Assembly (NCBI RefSeq): GCF_904067045.1
Contig: NZ_CAJFDC010000033.1
Location: 62,001-126,000 of the forward strand
From: Pseudomonas sp. FEN
GTDB taxonomy: Bacteria; Pseudomonadota; Gammaproteobacteria; Pseudomonadales; Pseudomonadaceae
Length of the DNA: 64,000 nt
Direction: 5' to 3'
Position 1 is the stretch's first letter; each line of letters begins with the position of its first letter. Shown piece after piece: positions 1 to 8,973 of this stretch. Made by a program: the position numbers and the translations under genes. The notes under the pieces were generated by a model. The model did not search any database, was not told where the DNA came from, and saw only the letters and a program-made list of their open reading frames with translations.

Positions 1-1147
1 GTTTCCCTCGATCGGCATCGATACCTACGCCGGGCGCAGCAAGTTGCCGCCGCTGGTGCGCACGCCGGGAGGCGGGGACAGTGCGGGCAGCATCGCCAAC
101 ACCTTCCAGGCGACGGCCGGCTTTACCTCCTACGAGCTGGATCTGTTCGGACGCATACGTAGCCAGAGAAGCGCTGCCGGCGCTCGTTTCGAAGCCTCCG
201 AGGCGGATTATCAGACGGCTCGGCTGGCGCTGATCGGGGAGGTCGCGAGCACCTGGTTGAGCCTCAAGGCCAATCAGAACCTGCTGGATCTGGCTCAGAC
301 CACCTACGAGGCCCAGAACAACTACGGGCAGTTACTGCGCAAGAGCTACAACCTGGGTTCCAGCGCGCAGATCGATGTGCATCAGGCCGATGCGCAAACC
401 AATACCGCGGCGGTGCAGATCAACACCTATCGCATGCAAGTGGCGCAGAACATGAACGCCTTGCGGGTCCTGGTGGGGCAGCCGGTGCCCGCCGCCCTGC
501 TGCCCAGCGGGGTGTTGGGCGAGTCCCTGGCCACCGCCGATGTACCGGCCGGGCTGCCTTCGTCACTGATGGAGCGGCGCCCCGACATCATGGCGGCCGA
601 AGCTTTGCTGCGTGCGGCCAATGCGGACATTGGCGCGGCGCGCAGCGCCTACTTCCCGAGCTTTTCCCTGACTTCGGCGCTGGGCAGCTTGAGTGGCGAT
701 TTTTCCCGCTTGCTCAGCGCCCCGGCGCAGTTCTGGTCGACCGCCCTGAGCGGTTCCCTGACGCTGATCGACGGTGGTGCCCGACGGGCTCGGGTGGATG
801 CGGCGCATGCGCGATTCGATGGCCGGACCGCGGCCTATGAGGCGACGGTGCAGAATGCCTTTCGCGAGGCGGCCGATGCGCTCAATGCCCGTCAGGAGAT
901 GCTCGTCCAGGTCGCGGCGCAGAAGCGTCTGGTGGAGGATTACCAGGAGGCCTATCGACAGTCGCGCTTGCGTTTCGAGGCGGGCATGGACAGCTATTTC
1001 TCGACGATGGATGCCCATCGTTCGCTGTTCGAGGCGCAGCAGAAATGGTCGCAACTGGAACTGGCGCGGGAGATCAATCAGGTGAACCTGTACAAGGCCC
1101 TGGGAGGGGGGTGGAGCCAGTCGTTGAAGGTCGCCGATAAGCGCTGA
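1..1147 (+). CDS. RND-type efflux outer membrane lipoprotein (NodT/OprM family), 3' part
   Basis: The 5' end lies outside the window; 381 codons remain in frame from base 2. The product is an outer membrane factor, the TolC-like channel that completes a tripartite efflux pump across the periplasm. Visible family marks are the repeated heptad-like helices (YELDLFGRIRSQR, then STWLSLKANQNLLDLA), the MERRPDIMAAEALLRAANA segment typical of the second repeat, the YFPSFSLTSALG beta segment, and the C-terminal VNLYKALGGGW that closes most NodT-family proteins. The lipoprotein signal peptide should lie upstream. The pump partners (membrane fusion protein and RND transporter) would be expected on the left, outside the window. 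The next gene is on the opposite strand, so this is the last gene of its operon. The family is certain; the substrate cannot be read from this end. Confidence 0.93.
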   Translation, partial: FPSIGIDTYAGRSKLPPLVRTPGGGDSAGSIANTFQATAGFTSYELDLFGRIRSQRSAAGARFEASEADYQTARLALIGEVASTWLSLKANQNLLDLAQTTYEAQNNYGQLLRKSYNLGSSAQIDVHQADAQTNTAAVQINTYRMQVAQNMNALRVLVGQPVPAALLPSGVLGESLATADVPAGLPSSLMERRPDIMAAEALLRAANADIGAARSAYFPSFSLTSALGSLSGDFSRLLSAPAQFWSTALSGSLTLIDGGARRARVDAAHARFDGRTAAYEATVQNAFREAADALNARQEMLVQVAAQKRLVEDYQEAYRQSRLRFEAGMDSYFSTMDAHRSLFEAQQKWSQLELAREINQVNLYKALGGGWSQSLKVADKR

Positions 1148-1261
1148 TGACGACGGGCAAGCCCGGGTCTGACTTGGCAAACCGCGCGTCGCGTCCATGC
1201 CGCGCGCGGTGTGAACAGCCAGCGCCCGTGCAGGCGCCGGCTGGCTGGCGAAGGCGTCTGC

Positions 1262-2560
1262 TCAGCCGCGGCTGGACACTGCCATCTGTGCGGTGCGCAG
1301 TTCGTGCTTGTTGCCACGGAACAACACCAGGGTCGCGATCAAGCCCAGTACTGCCGCGGCGCTGAGCCAGATGCCCGGTGCCGCCTTGTTGTCCAGCACG
1401 TGGATCAGGTAGGTGCAGACCGCCGGGGTAAAGCCGCCGAAGGTCGCTGTCGCCAGGCTGTAGGCCAGGGAGAAACCGGTGGTCCGCACATCGACCGGCA
1501 TGATCTCGGTCAGGGCCACCACCATGGCGCCGTTGTAGGAGCCATAGAGGAACGACAGCCACAGCAAGGCAATCAGCAGGTGACTGAAGCTCGGGGCCGA
1601 CACCAGCCAGGACAGCACTGGATACGCGGTGAGGATCGCCAGGATGGTTGCCGCCAGCAGCAGCGGTTTACGCCCGATCTTGTCGGACAGCGCACCCATG
1701 ACCGGCAGCCAGAAGAAGTTCGACAGGCCGACGCACACGGTCACCAGCAGGGCATCGAAGTCCGACAGGTGCAGTTCGGCCTTGCCGAAGGTCGGGGTGT
1801 AGGCGGTGATCAGGTAGAAGGACACGGTGGTCATGATCACCAGGGCCATGCCCGCCAGCACCAGGCCGAAATTCTGGCCGATCGAGCGCATCACTTCCGA
1901 CAAGCTCGGACGATGTTTGCGGGCCTGGAACTCCGGGGTTTCTTCCAGCGAGCGACGGATGATGAAAATCGCCGGAACGATCATGCAGCCGACCAGGAAC
2001 GGTACGCGCCAGCCCCAATCACCCATTTGCTCAGGGCTCAGCCAGTGGTTGAGGCCCACGCCCAGGAGGCCGGCGAACACCACCGCGGCCTGCTGGCTGG
2101 CGGACTGCCAGCTAACGAAAAAGCCTTTGCGGCCCGGGGTCGAGATCTCGGCCAGGTAGACCGAGACACCGCCCAGTTCGACGCCGGCGGAGAAGCCTTG
2201 CAGCAGCCGGCCAAGCAACACCAGCAGCGGTGCGGCGACGCCCAGGGTCGAATAGCCCGGCACACAGGCGATCAGTACCGTGCCCGCGGCCATCAGGGCC
2301 AGGGTGATGATCAGGCCCTGGCGACGGCCGTGACGGTCGATGTAGGCACCGAGAAAAATCGCCCCCAGTGGACGCATCAGGAAGCCGGCGCCAAAGGTCG
2401 CCAGCGAGAGCATCAGGGACGCGAAGGCGCTGTCGTTGGGAAAGAAGGTCTTGGCAATGGCCGTGGCATAGAAGCCATAAACCATGAAGTCGAACATCTC
2501 GAGGAAGTTGCCGCTGACAACGCGAAAGATCGCCTTGCCCTTGCCTGTATTTGAGGCCAT
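1262..2560 (-). CDS. citA: MFS citrate/tricarballylate:H+ symporter (CitA type)
   Basis: A 432-residue major facilitator protein that imports citrate or a related tricarboxylate with protons across the inner membrane. The N-terminus (VVSGNFLEMFDFMVYGFYA), the loop GAYIDRHGRRQG, the stretch GRLLQGFSAGVELGGVSVYL and the segment SWQSASQQAAVV all closely match enterobacterial CitA as I remember it, and 432 residues is the family length. I chose the ATG at 2560, giving MASNTGKGKAIFRVV; the frame is open further upstream to 2737, but that extension is Cys-rich and unlike the family. The gene stands alone between a divergent apbE and a convergent efflux gene, with no citrate-sensing two-component system in view. 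About twelve hydrophobic segments can be followed. The exact substrate (citrate, tricarballylate or aconitate) is uncertain. Confidence 0.9.
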   Translation of the reverse strand: MASNTGKGKAIFRVVSGNFLEMFDFMVYGFYATAIAKTFFPNDSAFASLMLSLATFGAGFLMRPLGAIFLGAYIDRHGRRQGLIITLALMAAGTVLIACVPGYSTLGVAAPLLVLLGRLLQGFSAGVELGGVSVYLAEISTPGRKGFFVSWQSASQQAAVVFAGLLGVGLNHWLSPEQMGDWGWRVPFLVGCMIVPAIFIIRRSLEETPEFQARKHRPSLSEVMRSIGQNFGLVLAGMALVIMTTVSFYLITAYTPTFGKAELHLSDFDALLVTVCVGLSNFFWLPVMGALSDKIGRKPLLLAATILAILTAYPVLSWLVSAPSFSHLLIALLWLSFLYGSYNGAMVVALTEIMPVDVRTTGFSLAYSLATATFGGFTPAVCTYLIHVLDNKAAPGIWLSAAAVLGLIATLVLFRGNKHELRTAQMAVSSRG

Positions 2561-2851
2561 TTTTTCACTCACTTTATCTGTCTTATAAGCAATCCGTCGT
2601 CTCTGCTCGTCCTCACTGAACCTTTCAGGCATACGCACGCTGGCAGAACAGTTTTGTAACGATATGTGTAATAGGGGCGCCAGGCAACAAAAAAACCTGG
2701 CTTGCTGGCTAAATGGCACAACCCTTGATCTAGACACCTTCCGGTAGGCGTTCGGAAGGGTCGATCCAGTGCCGCGAACAGAAGATTGGCAATAAGCAGG
2801 CGCTTGTCTGGCGCATAATGGCCAACCTCGAGAAGAGTCTTCCTGGAAACC

Positions 2852-3895
2852 ATGTCAAATCCACAGGCCATCGCGCCTTTGCTACGAGCCCTGCTGTTGA
2901 GTGGCGCCTTTGTCCTGCTCGCCGGTTGCGGTAATGCTGACTCGCTGGAACAGTTCGGTGGCCCGACCATGGGCAGCACCTATTCCATCCAGTATGTTCG
3001 GCACCCCGGCGGGCCGGCGGTCGCCGAGGTCAAGCCCGAGGTCGAGGCGATCCTGGCAGCGGTGGACCGGCAGATGTCGACCTATCGCGCCGACTCGGAT
3101 ATCGAACGTTTCAACGAGCTGCCAGCCCAAGGTTGCCAGGTCATGCCGGCTTCGATCCTGGAACTGGTGCGTGTTGGCGAACAGCTGTCAACGGACAGCG
3201 ACGGTGCCTACGACCTGACGGTCGAGCCCTTGATGAACCTCTGGGGTTTTGGTCCGCAGGGGCGGCAGGAAAAGGTGCCGGACGCGGCGCAATTGGCCGA
3301 GGTGCGCCAGCGCGTCGGCTACCGCCATCTGCGTATCGACGGCGAAAAACTGTGCAAGGATGCCGCCGTGGAGGTGGACTTCAACAGCATCGCGGCGGGT
3401 TATACGGTGGACCGTATCGTCGAACGGCTGAAGGCGATGGGGCTCGACAGTTTCCTCGCCGAAGCCACCGGCGAACTGAAGGCGCTGGGCAAGAAGCCCG
3501 ATGGCCAACCCTGGCGGATCGCGCTGGAGGTGCCGCGGGGCGACGAGCAGGTGGCGCAGCGGATCGTCGCCCTGGACGGCTATGGCGTTTCCACGTCGGG
3601 CGATTACCGTAATTATTTCGAGCAGGACGGCAAGCGCTATTCCCATACCTTCGACGCCCTGACCGGGGCGCCCATTACCCATAACCTGGCGTCGGTCACG
3701 GTGATCGATCCTTCGACGCTGATGGCCGACGGTCTGTCGACCCTGTTGCTGATACTGGGCCCCGAGCGCGGCTGGGATTATGCGGAAAAACACGCGATCG
3801 CCGCACTTTTTGTGATGCGTGCCGATACAGGTTTCGTCACACGGACCAACCAGGCGTTCGAGCGCCTGGTCAAGGGTGACGGGCATAACATGTAG
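2852..3895 (+). CDS. apbE: FAD:protein FMN transferase ApbE
   Basis: A 347-residue lipoprotein that attaches FMN covalently to a threonine of periplasmic flavoproteins such as the NqrB, NqrC or RnfG/RnfD subunits, using FAD and Mg2+. The N-terminus carries a hydrophobic signal and a lipobox (LLAGCGN), so it should be anchored in the membrane facing the periplasm. Family motifs in order are GGPTMGSTYSIQY, MSTYRADSDIERFNE, YDLTVEPLMNLWGFGP, DFNSIAAGYTVDRI, EATGELKALG, and the metal-binding end TLMADGLSTLLLILG. The His of the usual HxxDPxTG motif is present as HTFDALTGAPI. The gene sits between the divergent citrate carrier and sthA, about 160 bases from sthA on the same strand. The nqr operon that usually neighbours it is not in the window. 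Confidence 0.95.
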   Translation: MSNPQAIAPLLRALLLSGAFVLLAGCGNADSLEQFGGPTMGSTYSIQYVRHPGGPAVAEVKPEVEAILAAVDRQMSTYRADSDIERFNELPAQGCQVMPASILELVRVGEQLSTDSDGAYDLTVEPLMNLWGFGPQGRQEKVPDAAQLAEVRQRVGYRHLRIDGEKLCKDAAVEVDFNSIAAGYTVDRIVERLKAMGLDSFLAEATGELKALGKKPDGQPWRIALEVPRGDEQVAQRIVALDGYGVSTSGDYRNYFEQDGKRYSHTFDALTGAPITHNLASVTVIDPSTLMADGLSTLLLILGPERGWDYAEKHAIAALFVMRADTGFVTRTNQAFERLVKGDGHNM

Positions 3896-4055
3896 TGCAG
3901 GCAAAGCTGGCCTACGACGCGACCAAGGGTTAATGTGCGCGGCGTTGATGCTTCTATAGACTGCACACCGAGATTTGATCCTTCATGTCGCTGGCCGCGA
4001 CATGATTTAGCCGCAGGTGCCAGAGGGGTGCCTCGGCCCGTTCTGAGGAGTACGC

Positions 4056-5450
4056 ATGGCTGTCTACAACTACGACGTAGTGGTGTTGGGTTCCGGCCCG
4101 GCGGGTGAAGGGGCGGCAATGAACGCCGCGAAAGCTGGGCGCAAGGTGGCAATGGTCGACAGCCGTCGCCAGGTCGGCGGTAACTGCACGCACCTGGGCA
4201 CCATCCCGTCCAAGGCCTTGCGTCACTCGGTCCGGCAGATCATGCAGTTCAACACCAATCCGATGTTCCGGGCCATTGGCGAGCCGCGCTGGTTTTCCTT
4301 TCCGGACGTGCTGAAAAGCGCCGAGAAGGTCATCTCCAAGCAGGTTGCCTCGCGCACCGGCTACTACGCTCGCAACCGGGTCGATTTGTTCTTCGGTACC
4401 GGCAGCTTCGCCGACGAGCAGACCATCGAAGTGGTTTGCGCCAACGGCGTGGTCGAGAAGCTGGTGGCCAAGCACATCATCATTGCCACCGGCTCGCGTC
4501 CGTACCGCCCGGCCGACATCGACTTTCACCATCCACGGGTCTACGACAGCGACACCATCCTCAGCCTCGGCCACACGCCGCGCAAGCTGATCATCTACGG
4601 TGCCGGGGTGATCGGCTGCGAATACGCATCGATCTTCAGCGGCCTGGGGGTGCTGGTGGAGCTGGTGGATAACCGCGGCCAGTTGCTGAGCTTCCTGGAC
4701 TCGGAAATTTCCCAGGCCCTGAGCTACCACTTCAGCAACAACAACATCACCGTACGCCACAATGAAGAATACGATCGGATCGAAGGCCTGGATAACGGGG
4801 TGATCCTGCACCTCAAGTCTGGCAAGAAGATCAAGGCCGATGCCATGCTCTGGTGCAACGGCCGTACCGGCAACACCGACAAGCTGGGCATGGAAAACAT
4901 CGGGGTCAAGGTCAACAGCCGCGGCCAGATCGAGGTGGACGAGAACTATCGCACCTGCGTGCCGAACATCTACGGCGCCGGCGATGTGATCGGCTGGCCG
5001 AGCCTGGCCAGTGCCGCCCACGACCAGGGTCGTTCGGCGGCGGGCAGCATTGTCGACAATGGTAGCTGGCGCTTCGTCAATGACGTGCCGACCGGCATCT
5101 ACACCATTCCGGAGATCAGCTCGATCGGCAAGAACGAGCAGGAACTGACCCAGGCCAAGGTGCCGTACGAAGTGGGCAAGGCCTTCTTCAAGGGCATGGC
5201 CCGGGCGCAGATCGCCGGCGAACCGCAGGGCATGCTGAAGATCCTGTTCCACCGCGAGACCTTGCAGGTCCTGGGGGTGCATTGCTTCGGCTACCAGGCA
5301 TCGGAGATCGTGCACATCGGCCAGGCGATCATGAACCAGCCGGGCGAGCAAAATACCCTGAAGTACTTCGTCAACACCACGTTCAACTACCCGACCATGG
5401 CCGAAGCCTATCGGGTAGCGGCTTACGATGGCCTCAACCGGCTTTTTTGA
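4056..5450 (+). CDS. sthA: Soluble pyridine nucleotide transhydrogenase
   Basis: A 464-residue FAD enzyme that passes hydride between NADPH and NAD+ in the cytoplasm and so balances the two pools. The N-terminal FAD-binding fold reads VVLGSGPAGEGAAMNAAKAG. The disulfide reductase region has VGGNCTHLGTIPSKALRH, in which the first redox cysteine is replaced by Thr, as in SthA rather than in lipoamide dehydrogenase. The NAD(P) fold is IYGAGVIGCEYASIF and the second FAD motif is NIYGAGDVIG. The dimerisation domain with VLGVHCFGYQASEIVHIGQA closes the protein. A good ribosome site (TGAGGAG) precedes the ATG. It converges on the phosphodiesterase gene, with a GC-rich hairpin (5457-5482) but no clear T-run between them. 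Confidence 0.97.
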   Translation: MAVYNYDVVVLGSGPAGEGAAMNAAKAGRKVAMVDSRRQVGGNCTHLGTIPSKALRHSVRQIMQFNTNPMFRAIGEPRWFSFPDVLKSAEKVISKQVASRTGYYARNRVDLFFGTGSFADEQTIEVVCANGVVEKLVAKHIIIATGSRPYRPADIDFHHPRVYDSDTILSLGHTPRKLIIYGAGVIGCEYASIFSGLGVLVELVDNRGQLLSFLDSEISQALSYHFSNNNITVRHNEEYDRIEGLDNGVILHLKSGKKIKADAMLWCNGRTGNTDKLGMENIGVKVNSRGQIEVDENYRTCVPNIYGAGDVIGWPSLASAAHDQGRSAAGSIVDNGSWRFVNDVPTGIYTIPEISSIGKNEQELTQAKVPYEVGKAFFKGMARAQIAGEPQGMLKILFHRETLQVLGVHCFGYQASEIVHIGQAIMNQPGEQNTLKYFVNTTFNYPTMAEAYRVAAYDGLNRLF

Positions 5451-5492
5451 GCGACTCCGGCCGGTGGCCTGAGCCGGCCGGGGAGACCGATT

Positions 5493-6215
5493 TCAGCCAT
5501 TCCCGAGTGTGGCCTTGGCCAAACCGGGAAAGTCTGTAATCAGGCTATCGACGCCGAAGTCAGCGAGGCGGCGCATCAGCGCCGGCTCGTTGACCGTCCA
5601 CACCGACACATGCAGACCCTGACGCTGGGCCTTGATCAGGCGTTCCGGGGTGCAGAGTGTCCAGTTCAACGCCAGGATCTCGCAGCCATAACTCTGGGCG
5701 ACCTTCAACGGGTCGAGCCAGGCGTATTCGGCTACCAGGCCGCGTGACAGGTCCGGGGTCAGCTCCAGGGCGGCCTTGAGCACTTCCCGGGAGCTGGAGG
5801 TGACGGTGACCTTGTCGAGCAGGCCGAAACGCTGGGCCATTTCGCGGATTGCCAGCACGGTGGTCGCGGCCCGGGTGCGCGAGGCGCTCTTGACTTCCAG
5901 TTGCCAGTGCTCGAAATCGCACTGTTCGAACAGCTCTTCCAGGCGTGGAATCGGGCAGGGCTTGATCCAGCCCGGACCGCCCTTGCGCGCGTCATAGGTC
6001 ACCAGCTCGGCGGCGCTATGTTCGACCACCTTGCCGCGGCGGTCGGTGGTGCGTTTGAGCGTCGGGTCGTGGATGACCATCAACTCGCCGTCCATGGACA
6101 GGTGCAGGTCCAGTTCGCACCGGCGTACGCCGTGCTTGAGGCATTCCTGGAAACTGGTCAGGGTGTTTTCCGGTGCTTCACCTTTGGCGCCACGATGGCC
6201 ATAAATCAGAGTCAC
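5493..6215 (-). CDS. Glycerophosphodiester phosphodiesterase (UgpQ-like, cytoplasmic)
   Basis: A 240-residue GDPD-family TIM-barrel enzyme that hydrolyses glycerophosphodiesters to glycerol-3-phosphate and an alcohol. The catalytic start is YGHRGAKGEAPENTLTSF, with the HRG and the E/N metal ligands, followed by CELDLHLSMDGELMVIHDPT, which holds the E-D pair and the second catalytic His. LEVKS and VWTVNEPALMRRLADFGVD near the end are also typical. There is no signal peptide and the size is that of cytoplasmic UgpQ rather than periplasmic GlpQ. It stands alone, converging on sthA and separated by 65 bases from the PilZ gene on the same strand. The family is certain; the natural substrate is inferred. 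Confidence 0.93.
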   Translation of the reverse strand: MTLIYGHRGAKGEAPENTLTSFQECLKHGVRRCELDLHLSMDGELMVIHDPTLKRTTDRRGKVVEHSAAELVTYDARKGGPGWIKPCPIPRLEELFEQCDFEHWQLEVKSASRTRAATTVLAIREMAQRFGLLDKVTVTSSSREVLKAALELTPDLSRGLVAEYAWLDPLKVAQSYGCEILALNWTLCTPERLIKAQRQGLHVSVWTVNEPALMRRLADFGVDSLITDFPGLAKATLGNG

Positions 6216-6280
6216 GACTGCTCCTTCAGGGAAAATGCGGTTATAGGGTCAAGACGGTAGGCTGATCGCAGCCGCAAGCA

Positions 6281-6868
6281 TCAACGGGCCTCGGGGTTGT
6301 CCTGCTCCCGGGCCAGGCGTCGTTGTTGCGCCTGTTTCTGCAAGATATAACGCGCCAGCAACTGGCGTTGGGCATCGGTCAAGGCTTCGAATTCGGTGCC
6401 GATGTCGAAGGTGCCGAAGCTGCGGGGCGCGCAGTGGGTCACCTTGGCCCGCAGCAGTAACCCGTGTGCCTGGGGCATCAGGACCATCTTGACCGCCAGG
6501 TGGCTGCCGATGGCATAGGCCATATGGTGCTCGAACTCCAGGCCGCCTTCGGAAAGGATCACCCGCTGCAGTTCGCCGAACTCGCCCAGCGCCGAATAGG
6601 CCATCACCTGGCTCAGCAGGTCGATGCGCTTGTTCTGGGCCTTGAGGAAGGCGGTCAGGGTTCGATCACGCTCGCTGACCTGGCGCAGCAGGTGCTGCGA
6701 CTCGAATTCGCTCAGGTGCAGTTCGCTCAGCAGGTTGAAGAGCGGCGAAGCATCCTGCAACACTTCCTTGCTCGCCGCGTCGGGGGCGGACAGGGGGCTT
6801 ATTTCCAGTGCGATCGTGTCCTCGATACGGTAGTATTCGCGGCGATCTTCTTCATCTAATGTCGACAT
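6281..6868 (-). CDS. PilZ domain protein (putative cyclic-di-GMP receptor)
   Basis: A 195-residue soluble protein that probably binds cyclic-di-GMP or acts as a PilZ-like adaptor. I chose the ATG at 6868 (MSTLDEEDRREYYRIEDTIA); the frame stays open to 6994, but that stretch is basic and unlike the family. The opening R-R-E-Y-Y-R resembles the RxxxR ligand motif at the start of PilZ domains, and DIGTEFEAL near residue 165 may correspond to the D/NxSxxG element, in a degenerate form. The middle is a predicted helical segment (LLSELHLSEFESQHLLRQV). It is divergent from lolC with about 94 bases between them. The domain order, with helices inside the PilZ frame, suggests one of the longer Pseudomonas PilZ proteins. 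No partner enzyme is adjacent, so its process is unknown. Confidence 0.85.
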   Translation of the reverse strand: MSTLDEEDRREYYRIEDTIALEISPLSAPDAASKEVLQDASPLFNLLSELHLSEFESQHLLRQVSERDRTLTAFLKAQNKRIDLLSQVMAYSALGEFGELQRVILSEGGLEFEHHMAYAIGSHLAVKMVLMPQAHGLLLRAKVTHCAPRSFGTFDIGTEFEALTDAQRQLLARYILQKQAQQRRLAREQDNPEAR

Positions 6869-6962
6869 GGCGAACCCAGGGCAGAGGTGATGGTCTGAGT
6901 GTAAAGCTGCTGACCCTACCTCGCCACAAGGACGTCTTCTTTTCCTCCGAACAAGCCCCGAC

Positions 6963-8213
6963 ATGTTCAGACCACTCTTCGTATTTATCGGCACGCGTTA
7001 TACCCGTGCAAAGCGTCGCAATCATTTTGTGTCTTTCATTTCCCTGACTTCGATGATCGGACTGGCCCTTGGCGTGGTCGTGATGATCGTGGTGCTCTCG
7101 GTGATGAACGGCTTCGATCATGAGATGCGCACCCGCGTGCTGGGCATGGTGCCCCACGCGACCATCGAGTCCGGCGAGCCGATCAGTCACTGGCCGGCGC
7201 TGGCCGACAAGGTCCTCAAGAACCCGAAAGTCGAGGCGGTCGCGCCGTTCACCCAGATGCAGGGCTTGTTGACCAACAACGGCCAGGTGCAGAAGGTGAT
7301 CCTCAATGCCATCGACCCGGTGCAGGAGCGCAAGGTTTCGATCATTGACCGGTTCATGCAGCAGGGCCAGCTCGATGCGCTGACCCCTGGCAGCTTCGGC
7401 ATGGTGATCGGCGACAAGGCCGCGACCAAGCTGGGGGTCGGGCTCGGCGACAAGCTGACTTTCGTCGCCCCGGAAGTCACGGTGACCCCGGCGGGCATGT
7501 TTCCGCGGATGAAGCGCTTTACCGTGGTCGGCATCTTCCATGTCGGCGCCGGTGAGCTGGACGGCTACCTGGGCCTGACCAACCTCGAGGACCTGGCGCG
7601 CCTGCATCGCTGGAAGCCGGACCAGGTCCAGGGTCTGCGCCTGAAGTTCGACGACCTGTTCCAGGCTCCGCGCACGGCCTGGGAAATCGCCCAGCAGTTG
7701 GGTGAAAGCCATTACTACGCCCGTGACTGGACCCGTACCCACGGCAACCTGTACCAGGCGATCAAAATGGAAAAAGCCATGATCGGTCTGCTGTTGCTGC
7801 TGATCGTGGCGGTGGCGGCGTTCAACATCATCTCGACCCTGGTGATGGTGGTGAACGACAAGAAAGGCGATATCGCCATCTTGCGCACCCTGGGCGCCAC
7901 GCCTGGACAGATCATGGCGATCTTCATGGTCCAGGGCACCGTGATCGGGGTGATCGGTACGCTGATCGGCGCGGTGGTCGGGATCCTCGCCGCGCTGAAT
8001 GTCAGCGCCGCGATTGCCGCCCTCGAGCGCTTGATCGGTCACAAGTTCCTCAATGCCGACGTGTATTTCATCGACTACCTGCCGTCCCAACTGATGGCCG
8101 AGGATGTCTTGATGGTCTGCGGCGCGGCATTGGTCCTGAGTTTCCTCGCCACCCTGTATCCAGCCTGGCGTGCCGCGCGCACCCAGCCCGCGGAGGCGCT
8201 ACGTTATGAGTGA
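6963..8213 (+). CDS. lolC: Lipoprotein-releasing ABC transporter permease LolC
   Basis: A 416-residue inner membrane permease of the LolCDE complex, which extracts mature lipoproteins from the inner membrane and hands them to the chaperone LolA. The N-terminal helix FVSFISLTSMIGLALGVVVM is followed by a periplasmic domain of about 220 residues. Three more helices near residues 270-300, 315-345 and 375-400 belong to the FtsX-like module; MIGLLLLLIVAVAAFNIIS and ILRTLGATPGQIMAIFMVQG are the hallmark sequences. The gene overlaps lolD by 8 bases, so the two are translated together. Its neighbour lolE has an almost parallel sequence, pointing to an old duplication. Calling this copy LolC and the downstream copy LolE rests on gene order. 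Confidence 0.94.
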   Translation: MFRPLFVFIGTRYTRAKRRNHFVSFISLTSMIGLALGVVVMIVVLSVMNGFDHEMRTRVLGMVPHATIESGEPISHWPALADKVLKNPKVEAVAPFTQMQGLLTNNGQVQKVILNAIDPVQERKVSIIDRFMQQGQLDALTPGSFGMVIGDKAATKLGVGLGDKLTFVAPEVTVTPAGMFPRMKRFTVVGIFHVGAGELDGYLGLTNLEDLARLHRWKPDQVQGLRLKFDDLFQAPRTAWEIAQQLGESHYYARDWTRTHGNLYQAIKMEKAMIGLLLLLIVAVAAFNIISTLVMVVNDKKGDIAILRTLGATPGQIMAIFMVQGTVIGVIGTLIGAVVGILAALNVSAAIAALERLIGHKFLNADVYFIDYLPSQLMAEDVLMVCGAALVLSFLATLYPAWRAARTQPAEALRYE

Positions 8214-8904
8214 GTTGGGCATGAGTGATAAAGCAGTGCTGAGTTGCCGCAACCTGGGCAAGTCCTACGAGGAAGGCCCGGAATCGGTGGAAGTTCTGGC
8301 GGGCCTGCAACTGGAGCTGCACGCCGGTGAGCGGGTGGCGATCGTCGGCAGCTCGGGGTCGGGCAAAAGTACCTTGCTCAATCTGCTCGGCGGCCTCGAT
8401 ACACCGTCCCAGGGCAGTGTCTGGCTGGCCGGCGAGGAGCTTTCCGCGCTTGGCGAGAAAGCCCGTGGCCTGCTGCGCAACCGCTCGCTGGGGTTTGTCT
8501 ACCAGTTCCACCACCTGCTGCCCGAGTTCACCGCGCTGGAGAATGTCTGCATGCCGCTGTTGATCGGACGCACCGCAATCCCCGAGGCGCGTCAGCGTGC
8601 CACGGCGTTGCTGGAGCGGGTCGGTCTCGGCCATCGCCTGGAGCACAAGCCGGCGGAACTGTCCGGTGGCGAACGCCAGCGCGTGGCGATTGCCCGGGCC
8701 CTGGTGAACAAACCGGGGTTGGTGATGCTCGACGAGCCCACCGGCAACCTCGACCACCACACCGCCCAGGGCATCCAGGACCTGATGCTGGAGCTCAGCA
8801 CCTCGATGCGCACCGCGTTCCTGGTGGTGACCCATGACATGAACCTGGCCCGGCAAATGGACCGGGTGTTGCACCTGGAAGACGGAAAACTCGTCGCTAT
8901 CTGA
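8206..8904 (+). CDS. lolD: Lipoprotein-releasing ABC transporter ATPase LolD
   Basis: The 232-residue ATP-hydrolysing subunit of LolCDE. Walker A is GSSGSGKST, the Q-loop lies in FVYQFHHLLPEFTALENV, the signature is LSGGERQRVAIARAL, Walker B is LVMLDEPTGNLD, and the switch His is in VVTHDMNLA. I placed the start at the ATG inside the end of lolC (MSELGMSDKAVLS); a second ATG at 8221 is possible. The 8-base overlap with lolC suggests translational coupling. It ends 69 bases before lolE and all three genes should form one operon. Confidence 0.96.
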   Translation: MSELGMSDKAVLSCRNLGKSYEEGPESVEVLAGLQLELHAGERVAIVGSSGSGKSTLLNLLGGLDTPSQGSVWLAGEELSALGEKARGLLRNRSLGFVYQFHHLLPEFTALENVCMPLLIGRTAIPEARQRATALLERVGLGHRLEHKPAELSGGERQRVAIARALVNKPGLVMLDEPTGNLDHHTAQGIQDLMLELSTSMRTAFLVVTHDMNLARQMDRVLHLEDGKLVAI

Positions 8905-8973
8905 TTCGCCAGGACCCACACCCGTTGAATTGCGCGGGTGTCGGGTCGATTATTTTTCTACGGTGGCCAGCGA

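Noticed and set aside
1211..2554. A 447-codon plus-strand frame opposite citA.
   Set aside because: It is His/Gln-rich low-complexity text typical of antisense shadows; the citrate carrier on the other strand is clear.
2561..2851. A gene or riboswitch in the 291 bases between citA and apbE.
   Set aside because: Short frames there have no ribosome site or family match, and I see no strong conserved fold. It is treated as a divergent promoter region.
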